Below the pieces are notes generated by a model. The model worked only from the letters and a program-made list of their open reading frames with translations, did not search any database and had not been told where the DNA came from. 64,000 bases of DNA from Apus apus. Taxonomy: Eukaryota > Chordata > Aves > Apodiformes > Apodidae. Positions 25,798 to 37,200 of this stretch are shown piece after piece. The position numbers were made by a program, and so were the translations under genes. The stretch is taken from assembly GCF_020740795.1 (NCBI RefSeq), contig NC_067286.1, forward strand, positions 84,020 through 148,019, read 5' to 3'. How positions within the stretch are numbered: the first letter of the stretch is position 1; every line of letters begins with the position of its first letter.

Positions 25798-26881
25798 ATG
25801 AGCTCTTCGTCGGCCACCCCGAGGCTGCTGTACCGCAGCACCCGCTTGCTCCGCACGGCCTTCCAGCACCTCCACCAGCAGCAGCAGCGAGCCGATGTCT
25901 TCTGCGACGTGGTCCTGCAGGCTGAAGGTGAGCGGGCAGCACGGCCCGGCGGCGCGGGGGGCCCAGCCCCTCCCAGAGGGTCAGGGCGAGCAGGGGGGAC
26001 CGCAGGGCGGTGACAGCCACTGTTGCGTTGCAGGCGAGGCAGTGGTGGCCCACTGCTGCGTCCTCTCCGTCTGCAGCCCCTTCTTCATGGAGCAGCTGGG
26101 CCGGGAGCTGCCCCCCCAGGGCGGCAGGGTGGTGCTGGAGCTGGGGGGGCTGAAGATCGGGGTGCTGCGCAAGCTGGTGCGCTTCCTCTACACCGCCGAG
26201 CTGGAGGCCACGCGGGAGGAGGTGCAGGAGGTGCTGGCAGCCGCCCGCCGCCTCCGCGTTACCGAGCTGGAGTCCCTGCAGCTCCGGGGAGGTCGCCTGG
26301 TGCGGCCAGGACCCCCGCGGCAGCTGGACCGCTCCTGCCTGCACGCCCCCCGGCACAGCTCCCCTGGGGTGGCGTGCGGCAGGGCTGACCCCCGGGGGGC
26401 TGGCATCCCCTCCAGGAGCACTGGTGTGTCCCCTGGGACCACCGGCATCTCCCTGCAGGGGCAGCCGTGCTCCCCAGGGACTGCGCCCACCGGCCCCGGC
26501 CCTGTGGGACGGGTGAAGTTGCGGAAGGTGGAGAGTGGGGGGCGCTGGGAGGTGGTGCGGGAGAGGCAGCCTGTCAGCACCCTGGCAGTGGGCAATGGGG
26601 GGATGGCAGAACTGTGCCCCCCCCCGGACGTGGGGACTGTGGGGCAGGGAGGCAGGCGCTCCCCCCCCTGCTGGTCCTCCCAGAGGAAGCAGAGTCGGGT
26701 GCCCCGCACGCCCCAGCAGGGCTGTGGGCAGGCCGTGCTCCCAGGGGACACCCCCAGTGACCCCCAGGAGGAGGAGGTGGACGTGGGGGCAGCAGAGCCG
26801 TGCTTGCCCCCTGGCACCATCTGTGTCTGGCCATGCCCCTCCTCCTCTGAGTCAGACCAGGAGGTGGATGTCCTCACCTAA
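25798..26881 (+). CDS. BTBD18: BTB/POZ domain-containing protein 18
   Basis: BTBD18 is a nuclear BTB protein; in mouse testis it promotes transcription elongation at pachytene piRNA loci. Two coding exons, 25798-25927 and 26034-26881, join in phase 1 to give 325 residues. Residues 1-40 (LLYRSTRLLRTAF, a Gln run, then ADVFCDVVLQ) and the start of exon 2 (GEAVVAHCCVLSVCSPFF, KLVRFLYTAELE) form the BTB fold. The rest is Pro/Gly/Ser-rich and acidic at the end (ESDQEVDVLT). The start follows an acceptor at 25790 and is the only ATG that opens the BTB domain. The protein is less than half the human length (about 710 aa as I recall), because the middle is missing or strongly reduced. Its place between CTNND1 and SELENOH matches human BTBD18. 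The BTB assignment is firm; the symbol rests partly on synteny. Confidence 0.88.
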
Positions 26882-26966
26882 GGGGGGTGTGCCCCCCTCC
26901 CGGCTGCCTGTACCCCTGGCAGGGCTGCCCCCACCCCAGGTGAAGGGGCCGCACGCGTGGCATCAA

Positions 26967-26972
26967 AATAAA
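26967..26972 (+). terminator. BTBD18 poly(A) signal AATAAA
   Basis: A canonical hexamer 86 bp after the BTBD18 stop codon. The SELENOH signal on the opposite strand lies only 40 bp away, so the two transcripts end tail to tail and may overlap. Confidence 0.85.
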
Positions 26973-27012
26973 GTGCTGGAGCTGGCCGACTTGTACCATG
27001 TGGCTGCCGAGC

Positions 27013-27018
27013 TTTATT
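27013..27018 (-). terminator. SELENOH poly(A) signal AATAAA (minus strand)
   Basis: TTTATT on the plus strand reads AATAAA on the minus strand, about 245 bp beyond the SELENOH stop and about 80 bp beyond the SECIS candidate. The 3' UTR would therefore include the SECIS element. Confidence 0.8.
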
Positions 27019-27084
27019 GTGGAACAGCAGGAAGTCGAGGGGACGCAGGGGGAGCCGGGGGCTCAGTGGTGGCTGCCCGCAGTG

Positions 27085-27160
27085 GAGCTGCAGCATCAGA
27101 GACAGGACTGGGGCTGGCGGGTGCCCCCCACTTCATCCTGCCTCTTCATGGATGCTCACA
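27085..27160 (-). promoter_or_regulatory. SECIS element in the SELENOH 3' UTR
   Basis: A SECIS stem-loop recruits SBP2 and eEFSec so that UGA is read as selenocysteine. On the minus strand an ATGA quartet (27149 to 27146) is followed by GAGGCAGGA, a loop beginning TGAAG, then TCCTGTCTC and TGAT (27098 to 27095). The two 9-nt arms pair fully with one G-U wobble, and the AA of the apical loop lies about 12 nt after ATGA. AGCAT before and ATGCT after the core can form the lower helix. ATGA, AA and TGAT are the invariant SECIS features and their spacing fits. It lies between the stop codon and the poly(A) signal of the gene that carries the in-frame UGA. Confidence 0.85.
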
Positions 27161-27261
27161 CTGTGGGTGCTGGTTCCGGCCTGGCTCGGGGGAGAGAGCG
27201 GGTGGTGTGTGGTCCATGTCCCCATCCCCTCCTGTCCCCAGCCTCACTCACCTGGTCCCCT

Positions 27262-27829
27262 CTATGCCAAGCTGCTCTTCAGGGCTTCCACCACGGCCTC
27301 CGGCTGGGGGAATTTCAGCTTGCGGGGGGGCCCCTTGGCGATGCCGCTCCACAGCTCCACAGCTGGGGACAAGGGGACACGGGCCAGGGATGCCGGGAGC
27401 CCCGCACCGCCGCCCCTCGCCCCGCCCCAGCCCCGCACTCACTGCTGCCGTCCTCCTTCACCAGGGACACCTCGAAGCTGTTCCTGCGCGGCGGGCGGGG
27501 GTTGATGTCCACGGGGAGGTGGGCCAGGGCCCCGCGCAGGGCCTCGCTCACCGCCGCCGCGTTCCGCCCGAACACCCGTCAGCTCTTGCTGGAGGGAGAC
27601 GCGGGGTCAGCGCCGGGGCCGGCACCGGTGCACCCCAGGAGCCCCCCGGGCGGTGTCCGGCTCACCAGTGCTCGATGACGACGCGGGGCCCGGTGCCCTG
27701 CGGGCTGCCGGTGTCCCCCGGGCTGGCCTCGCCCTGAGCCCGGGCCCGCTTCTGCGGGGCCCGCGCCTCCTCCGGAGCCTCGGCCGCAGCCGGCTGCGGG
27801 GCTGCGCGCTTCCTGCGGCGGGGAGCCAT
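27262..27829 (-). CDS. SELENOH: Selenoprotein H (UGA selenocysteine codon read through)
   Basis: SELENOH is a small nucleolar thioredoxin-like selenoprotein with a redox role and AT-hook-like basic N terminus. Three exons on the minus strand, 27666-27829, 27443-27588 and 27262-27362, join in phases 2 and 1 to give 136 residues (human 122). Exon 1 starts MAPRRRKR and is Arg/Ala/Pro-rich, ending VVIEHC with the Cys codon split by the intron. Exon 2 then reads KS, UGA, RVFGRNAAA, so the redox motif is C-K-S-U (human C-T-S-U). The UGA is at 27579-27581. Exon 3 gives the WSGIAKGPPRKLKF segment and ends in TAG. A SECIS candidate lies downstream. A standard gene caller would stop at the UGA or begin after it. 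Position between BTBD18 and TMX2 matches the human locus. Confidence 0.95.
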
Positions 27830-27839
27830 CCTGGCGAGA

Positions 27840-28430
27840 ACCGCGGGGCTGCGCGGGAGGGAACCCGGGGGGCCGGGGGTAAAAACGGTGGGATACCCGG
27901 GACCCCTCTATTGCGGGGGGAGAAGGGTCCTCACAGGGATCCTGCTTCGGGAGGGGATCAGGAAAGGGAGAGGAGTCCCGGGAACGCCGCTCTGGAGGAG
28001 CGGGCGAGCAGGGGGTCCCGGGGATACCGTCCCGGGAACAGGGCAGGCGCCGCCCCCCGGGCCCCGCCGCCCCCCGGGCCCCGCTGCCTCCTACCTGCCG
28101 CGCTGCGCCGACCGCGTGCAGGGAGCGCGCGGCGCCGCGCCGGGCCCCGCCACTCGGGCGAGCCGCGGGGGGCGGCGGACGGGGCTGCTGGGGGAGGTGA
28201 GCGGCGCCCGGAGCCCGTGGGCCCGCGCCCGTTCCCGCCTGCTCCCGCCGCGCTTCCACGGGGCCCCCTCCCCTCCCGGGTCACGGGGGGGCGCCCGGGC
28301 CGCCAGAACAGCCCCCCCCGCAGCGCAGCCCCAGTGGTTCCGCCCGACGCGCCGCCGCCCCGCGCCAGCCAATCAGAGCGCGGCGCCTTCCTGTTGGCCC
28401 CGCCCCCGGCCAGCCCCGCCCCCCGGCCAG
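27840..28430 (-). promoter_or_regulatory. CpG-island promoter of SELENOH
   Basis: A CpG-dense region upstream of the SELENOH start. It contains a CCAATCAG box at 28369-28376 and a duplicated GGCCAGCCCCGCCCC unit near 28408-28440 that supplies GC boxes. A minus-strand donor (GGCAG|GTAGGA) near 28096 and an acceptor (CGCCAG) right before the ATG suggest a noncoding first exon. The TMX2 poly(A) signal is only about 50 bp beyond this region. Confidence 0.55.
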
Positions 28431-28476
28431 CCCCGCCCCCCGGCCCCGGTGCAGACACGGTCCCGGTCACGGTCCC

Positions 28477-28482
28477 TTTATT
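28477..28482 (-). terminator. TMX2 poly(A) signal AATAAA (minus strand)
   Basis: TTTATT on the plus strand, 73 bp beyond the TMX2 stop codon. It gives a very short 3' UTR and lies close to the SELENOH promoter in tandem arrangement. Confidence 0.8.
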
Positions 28483-28554
28483 GTCAGCGATGAGAGGAGC
28501 GGTGACCGCCCGGCCCGGGGCCAGGGCGCGACACGGGGCGGCGATGGGCAGCGT

Positions 28555-30567
<2,013 letters not shown>

Positions 30568-30821
30568 CTTCCCCTGCCCCGCACCGCCCCGCGCCCATTG
30601 GCCCGCCCGGCCGCGGGGGGCGGGGCTGCGGCCCCGCTGGCCAATGGCGAGCTGCAGCGTCACATCCTTCCGTTCCCGGCGGACCAATGAGAGGGGAAGA
30701 GAGAAGCGGCCAATCGGGAGGCTGTGACCGAGTCTCCCGTAGCAACCGCGGAAGTGGGCGTGGCCCGGGCGGCGCTCGGCCAATCGCGGCGGGGCGGCCC
30801 CGCGCGGGGCACGCTGGGAAG
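30568..30821. promoter_or_regulatory. Bidirectional promoter of TMX2 and MED19
   Basis: Only 254 bp separate the two divergent start codons. The interval holds five CCAAT-box cores: 30597-30601 (as ATTGG), 30641-30645, 30684-30688, 30710-30714 and 30780-30784. GC boxes are present and no TATA box is visible. NF-Y-rich CpG intervals of this size are typical of bidirectional housekeeping promoters. Confidence 0.8.
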
Positions 30822-32168
30822 ATGGAGAACTTCTCGGCGCTGTTCGTGGCGGCGGAGCCCCCGCCCGCCGCCCTGGGCTTCGGGCCCGCCAAGGCGCCCG
30901 GCGCCGTGCCCGCCCCGCCCCCCGCCGTGCCCGCCGCGCCGCCGCCGGGCGAGGACGCGGCCCGCAAGGCCGCCGCGGGCCCGTTCTACCTGCTGCGGGA
31001 GCTGCCAGGTGCGGGCGGGGCCGCGCGGCGGGGGCGGGCGCCGCTCCCGCCAGTGGGTGCGGCGGAGCGGGGCGCGGCGGGAACTGGCAGCGCGGCGGGC
31101 CAATGGGGAGAGGGGCTGGGGGCGGGGCCGCGCTGGGGCTGGGGGGGAATGAGGCCTGGGGGGGGGGGGCCCGAGACCGGGGGTCGCCAGGGCGGGGAGC
31201 GGGGCCGGAGGGGCCCGGGGACGTGCGGGCGGGTCTCCGAGGCCTGGGCAGGGGCGGGGAGCGGGGCCCGCGGTCCCTGGTGCCGCGGCGGGGGGGCCCG
31301 GCGGGGCGTCAGCTCCTCCCAACCCCGCCGCGGGCTGTCGGTGCAGGCACCACGGAGCTGACGGGCAGCACCAACCTGATCACGCACTACAACCTGGAAC
31401 ACGCCTACAACAAGTTCTGCGGCAAGAAGGTGAAGGAGAAGCTCAGCAACTTCCTCCCTGACTTGCCCGGCATGATCGACCTGCCCGGCTCCCACGACAA
31501 CAGCAGCCTGCGCTCCCTCATCGAGAAGCCCCCCATCTGCGGCAGCTCCTTCACCCCCCTCACCGGCACGATGCTGACGGGATTCCGCCTCCACGCCGGC
31601 CCGGTGAGCCCGGGGCTGGGAGCTGGGGGTGGCCCGAGGGGGCAGGAGGGGCCCAGCCCGGCCTGACCAGCCCTGTCTCCTCTCCCCAGCTGCCCGAGCA
31701 GTGCCGGCTCATGCACATCCAGCCACCCAAGAAGAAAAACAAGCACAAGCACAAGCAGAGCCGCACCCAGGATCCCGTCCCCCCAGGTAAGGCTGTGCCT
31801 CCCTGCCACAGCCACCCCCTCTCCCATCCAGCCCTGGGGGATGCCCAGCTCATCCAACACTCTTGTTTCTCCAGAAACCCCCTCGGATTCCGACCACAAG
31901 AAGAAAAAGAAGAAAAAAGAGGAGGATCCAGAACGGAAGAGGAAGAAGAAAGAGAAGAAGAAAAAGAAGGTGGGTGGGGAGAGCAGGGTCCAGTTCCCAG
32001 CATGTGCCCACCCACCCGAGGCAGCAGCCCGGAGCCAGTGAGCTCCCAGGGGTGTTGCTGCTGCAGCTCCCACGGGACGTGTCTGTCCTTCCTCCACAGA
32101 ACCGGCACAGCCCCGAGCACCCGGGGGTGGGTGGCTCCCAGGCCAGCAGCAGCAGCAGCCTGCGGTGA
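30822..32168 (+). CDS. MED19: Mediator complex subunit 19
   Basis: MED19 is a head/middle-module subunit of Mediator that helps link RNA polymerase II to gene-specific activators and REST. Five exons, 30822-31008, 31347-31603, 31690-31786, 31875-31969 and 32100-32168, give 234 residues (human 244). The N terminus is Pro/Ala-rich after MENFSALF. The conserved core runs from [13 protein letters not shown] through [20 protein letters not shown] to SLIEKPPI. A strongly basic tail follows with long Lys runs, and the protein ends in the Ser-rich QASSSSSLR. All borders are GT-AG with matching phases. The start is the first ATG of the exon and matches human MENF. It is divergent from TMX2 and convergent with ZDHHC5. 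Confidence 0.97.
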
Positions 32169-32431
32169 GGCCTCCCTGGGGACCCCCAACCCACGGAAAC
32201 AGCTGAGACTGAGCCAGGAGGGACTTGTCCCTTCTGCAGCACTTGGCAGGGGGGCTTGGGCAGGCCTGCCCCCCCCCAGCAGAGAGGACACCCCTGAAGC
32301 CCCCAGTGTGCATCATGCAGCCAGCCAGGACCAGGGGACACGGACTCTGCTGGCACTGGGCCTGCCAACCTCCACCTTTTATACCAAAACAACCTGTTCC
32401 ATTGGGATCTCTCTTTTTTAGTCACCTTTTA

Positions 32432-32437
32432 ATTAAA
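32432..32437 (+). terminator. MED19 poly(A) signal ATTAAA
   Basis: The common variant hexamer, 264 bp after the MED19 stop, in a short AT-rich patch. No canonical AATAAA is seen before it. Confidence 0.6.
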
Positions 32438-32459
32438 GTCTCTGCTCTGAGGAGGGGCT

Positions 32460-33045
32460 GGTGGCTCCTGCAATCCACAGTGAGGCAAGGAGCTGAGACC
32501 AGGGGAGTCCCAGGGGTGCTGGGACACCCAAGTGGTGGTTGAGCTCCTGCCCCAGCTCTCAGCCCATCTACCCCCCCTCTCCTGCCCAGGCAGGGGTGGG
32601 GTGGAAGGGGCAGAGCTTTGGCTGCTGGGCTGAGGGGCTGTGCTGCCCCACGCCTCTGGGGCGTGGCCAGGATGGGGTGACACGAAGAGGCACCGTGTCC
32701 CCATGCAGCAGTGGCTGCTGGCTGAGCGCCCAGGGGTGCCAGCGTGGGCACTGGGAGCTCCAGCAGCCACGGCTGCTGCCAGGGGCCGTTGGTCCCAGCG
32801 TTGTGCACAGCAGCCAGAGCTTCCCCAGCCCCTGTGACACTGTCCCCAGATCCCCTTTCCTCATGCCCTGGGAAAGCCCCTTACCTCCTGCAGGGCAGCA
32901 TCCGAGGAGGCACCTTCCTGCACCGGTCTGGGACCAGCTCTGCTGGAGCCCCTCTGACCCCCAGGGGAGGGAGGGACAGCCAGGATCCTTGAAGGGGGGC
33001 TCCTCTGTCCCTGGATGCTAAACAAAGCACACACGTCTGCTGGGG
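32460..33045. other. Spacer between MED19 and ZDHHC5 3' ends
   Basis: About 600 bp of GC-rich sequence between the two convergent poly(A) signals. Open frames on both strands have no recognisable motif or splice partners. I see no gene or repeat. Confidence 0.6.
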
Positions 33046-33063
33046 TGGCTCATTAAATATCCT

Positions 33064-33069
33064 TTTATT
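33064..33069 (-). terminator. ZDHHC5 poly(A) signal AATAAA (minus strand)
   Basis: TTTATT on the plus strand, about 1.17 kb beyond the ZDHHC5 stop. The 3' UTR between contains a (CAAA)n tract near 33382-33400 and a T-run/AT-rich stretch at 33850-33900. Confidence 0.7.
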
Positions 33070-33379
33070 CCTCATTTTTAAAATGGCTAATAATAATTAA
33101 AAAAAACAATGGTGTGGCTCTGCCGAGGCCACGGGAGAGATATTGCCGTGAGAAAGAGTCAAGTAGTGCCTGAAGTGTCACAGGCCCCACGCAGGGGAAG
33201 TTGCCTGGGCAGGGGTTGTGTGGGGGGAGGAGCTCTGGGCTCCTTTTGGCTGCATTGGGTTTTTGGCATGTGATGAGAAAATATTGCTGTGCAGGGATGC
33301 ACCCCGCTGGCTTTCCTCTTCCCAAACGGAAATAAAAACAACTGTGACAGTGAGAAAACCCCATCAACCCCACTGGAAA

Positions 33380-33425
33380 AACAAACAAACAAACAAAAAA
33401 CAACCACCACCCCCCCACCCCCCAA
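33380..33425. repeat. CAAA/CCA-rich simple repeat in ZDHHC5 3' UTR
   Basis: Several AAAC units followed by A-rich and then C-rich sequence on the plus strand. It is low-complexity and probably length-variable. Confidence 0.7.
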
Positions 33426-33849
33426 CATAAACTCTGGGGAAACATTATAAAAAGCAACAATCACCAGTGGGGAAAGGCTAGAGCCCGTGGGTATTTCCAA
33501 CCCAGCTCCCCCTCCAGCAGGTGCAGCTCAGGGGGGCTGCCCCTCAGGCTGTGCCCCACCCAGGATGGGGGGCTGGAGGCTGCACAACCGAAGAGCAGGG
33601 AAGGGGGGGTGGGGTCCTCATCTGAGAGCACCATGTCCTTGGGTAGGGCTGGGGAGACCAGGGCATCCCAGGGGTGGCAGCTGCTGTCCCAGAGCCCTGC
33701 CTGGCGCAGGCAGGGGTGGCAATGCTGGGCACTGGCCCCGGCTCATCCCATGTTCCCCCTCTGGGGACAAGGACACAGGGGGGACTCAGACCCTGGCCAG
33801 GGAACAGGTTCATTTCTTCCTCTCTCTGGGTAAGATATATAATTTCTGC

Positions 33850-33905
33850 TTTTTTTTTTTTTAATATTTATATTTATATATATAGATATTTATATATACA
33901 CACAC
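33850..33905. repeat. T-run and TATA/TTTA-rich low-complexity tract
   Basis: A run of about 13 T followed by alternating TTTATA/TATATA sequence within the ZDHHC5 3' UTR. In the transcript this would be an AU-rich stretch. Confidence 0.7.
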
Positions 33906-34241
33906 CTGGTAACTCAGAAAGAGAAAAAAAATAGAATCCGTAACAATAATAATAAAAAAAAGTATTCTGGTTTAAAAACAATCCATTCCTACCACGCTAG
34001 GCGAGCGGTTGATTGCACAAGGCCCACGAGTGGCTGCAGCCCCCGAGCCCCCCGAGCCCCCGGTGCAGTCCTGGGCGGGGCAGCCCCGCTCGGCGTGTGT
34101 CGAGCCCCCCGTCCCGGGCGGGCAGGAGGGGGCAGCCCTGGGGGCCACGGGCCCGTCCCCCCATCCAGCTCTCCCGGGGCCCGCAGAACGTCCGGCCACA
34201 GAAGGTCCCTCGAGGCGGGGGGAGGCGGGGGGCTCTGCCCC

Positions 34242-37200
34242 TCATACCGAGATCTCGTAAGTGGTGCCCCCCACACCCGACACCTTCTTGACGCCGCCGC
34301 GGGTGGGGCTGCCCAGGGGCACCTGCCCCGTGCCCGGCTGGGCCGAGCCCAGGCTCTTGGGCTGCCCGTTGGACTTGCTGTAGGCGGTTCTCATCTGCAC
34401 CTCATCCCTGGGGAGGGAAGGAGAGAGAAACGTGGGGCATGAGGGGGGAAATGAGGCGCTGTGGGGGGTGGGGGCAGGACAGGACTGTGGGGCTGCCATC
34501 ACCCTGGGGAAGGCCCCCAGCACCTCTATGTCCCTCCAGCTCCCTGAGGGGCCCTGGGGAGGGTCTGGGGGGGCACCAGCCCTTCTGGGAGGAAGATTCC
34601 CCTCACCCTTCTCCAGGCCATGGGCAGCATTGCTCCCTAGCAAGGGAGGTCTGGAGGGGACATGCAGGGCAGGGAGGGAGGTGTGAGGTCCCAGCTCAGC
34701 ACTGGGTGGCCATTGGTACTTACTTTGGTGCCAGCAAGGGCTGCAAGGCCACCTCCTCCGCCTCGGGGACGCTGGCTGGAGAGGCTGTTTTTTGGCTGCT
34801 GTAAGACACGGATTTTCCCAGGTGGGGGGCGGCAGGCGGGTCGGGGGAGCCCAGAGAGCGCACCCGCAGCGCCTGGGGGGGCTCGGGCTTGCCGAAGCGC
34901 GGGGCGACCGGGCGGGTGAGCGGGTTCTTGCCCAGGGGAGAGCGCTTGGAATCGTCCGAGGAAGAGCTGGTGCGAGGGGCGTTGCTGGAGCCCGGTGTTG
35001 ACTGGATGCCCGAGTCCCCCGGCCCCGCGTCCTCCTCCCGGCCTGGCACTGGTGGCTGCTGCTGCAGCAGCTTCTCCCGCTCCTGGATGGAGGCCACGAT
35101 GTGCCGGGAGAGATTGTCGTAGCGCACGGGCGAGGGCTCGCGCGGCGGCGCCGGCTTGGGGGAGGCGAAGCGGCCGTGCAGGTCGGTCTCGCGCTGCTGG
35201 GCGATGCGGGCCGAGAGGAAGGGCGAGGTGTATCCCACCGGCGCCTCGGGCTCCGGCGCCGCCTGCACCGACTCGAAGTCAGGGCTGTCGGAGGGTGTCA
35301 GCAGGCTGTCGTAGGACAGGCTGCCGTTGCGCGTCTGGTTCACCAGGCTCTTGTAGGAGGTGGAGGTGGTGCCCTCCGAGCGGATGGACTGGAGGTGGCC
35401 CAGCTCAAAGCCGGTGCCCTGGGCCGACTTCAGGCTGGAGGAGCGGGAGCCGCTGGAGAGCGGGTCAAAGGGGAAGCTCTTGCCGAAGGTGGGCGAGCGG
35501 AAGCTCTCGGGCTCCAGGCTGGGCTCCGAGCGGTAGCTGGGCTTGTGGCCGCTCTCGCAGATGGAGTTGGGCTCCTTCAGGCTGTTCACTCGGCTCAGCT
35601 GCGGGGCAGGGGCACAGCCATCACCCACAGAACAAGGTGATCCCTGCAAAGCTCCCAACGTTCCCCCACATCCTCACCCCCCCGGGTGCCTCCCTTGTCT
35701 GGCCCAGCCTTACCTTGGCGCTGGTGGAGTGAGGCAGGGCGGCTGAGCTGCTGCTGTAGCCAGGCCGGTACTTGTACATGGTGGGGGTCGGGGGACTGTC
35801 CTTGCCTAGCAAGCTGCTGTCTGCAGTGGGGGAAGAGAGAGAAGCTCAGAGCCATGGCAGCTCCCTGGGGCTGTGCAGGGAAGGAAGGAAAGGAAGGGAG
35901 GAAGAAATGGTGTGCGGAGCCCTGCCCACCCTTCCCAAGAACCGGCTCTGAGCCTGGGGAGGACGGACCAGGGGTGCAGGTGGAGGGAGGGGTGGGCTGG
36001 AGGAGCAGAGCAGGGTGGAAAACGTGTCCCCACGGCAAGTCTGGGGCCTGCACTTCCATGCCCAGCAGCCCCAGTGGGGTGTGCCCTGCATGGAGGTGGC
36101 AGAGGGTGCCTGGGCACCCCATGGGCCCGCTGGCTGCTGGCTCCATGGACAGACATGCCCCAATCCCTCTCCAGGCTGCGGGGGGGACAGGGAGAGCTGC
36201 AGAGGCCTCCAGCCCGCTGCAGGAAGCAGCTGCTTCCAAGCTCTGCCCTTTGCATCCCACCTCTCTCGCCAGGCCCACGCAGGTGGTTTCGAGCAGCTGC
36301 GCCGGCGCTCCGGGAAGCGGGAAAGCGAGTCACGGAGGCTGCCAGGAACACGCTCCGTGCCGCCCGGCCAGGCCCACCTCTCTTTCGCCTCCATCATCCG
36401 GGCGACGCTCCCGCAGCCGCCAGCCTGCCTGGCCGGGCCCCGCGGCCTCCGGCTCCTCCTCCCGGCCGAGCAGAGCTGGCTGCGAGCGTCCCGCAGGCTC
36501 CTCCGAGGGGAAGGGCTTCACAGACCAGCCCAGAGATGCGGGCACGTCCTGCCCCGCAGCGCAGCGGTGCCGATGTGCTTCAGGCCTGCCCTGCAGCCTG
36601 TCCTGCCTATGGCCCTGGCTCCTGCTCTGCCTGGCGCAGCCCTGGGCTCCCCTCCCAGGGGCTGCTTGAGACCCTGCCAGCCTTCCTTACCCTCGGTGGT
36701 GGCCAGGGCTAAGTGTGTCCTCAGGCCCGTGTAGCGGCTGAGGTCTGGCTTAGGTGGAGGTGGCGGTTCGGCATCCGCAGACTGGCTCTCTGTCACCTCC
36801 AGGCTTCCTTTGGACTGCAGAGACAAACGCAGAGGGGGGGTCAGGGGGGGCCAGGCCCCAGCCCGCCCCTCAGAGGCAGGGAGTGGGCAGTGGCGTCCAG
36901 GGGCTCTCACTGCCTCCCGGGCTGTCCAACATCTAAGCGCTTGCAGGCGACGGCTGCCTCGGGTGCTGGGCCGTGCTGAGGAGGGGGGCACACCCAAGGG
37001 ATGCTGCAGGGGGAGGAGGGGACAGGGAGGGCAACAGAGGGTGCGAAGCACCATGTGGCCACTGCCACATGGGAGGGACATGGTTTCCATCCCATGGGGA
37101 CATAGAACAAGATGACATGGAGGGGGACAGGGAATGTGACCAGGCTCACTCGGTTCTTTACTCACAGATGCAGGCTTGCACCCCTGGGCTCCAGGGAGGG

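Noticed and set aside
25082-26356. 424-aa minus-strand frame across BTBD18
   Set aside because: It is the antisense shadow of BTBD18 exons and the CpG island; the plus strand has the BTB domain and correct splice sites.
36014-36690. Possible extra exons between two ZDHHC5 exons
   Set aside because: The flanking exons join directly in phase and match the human protein without a gap.
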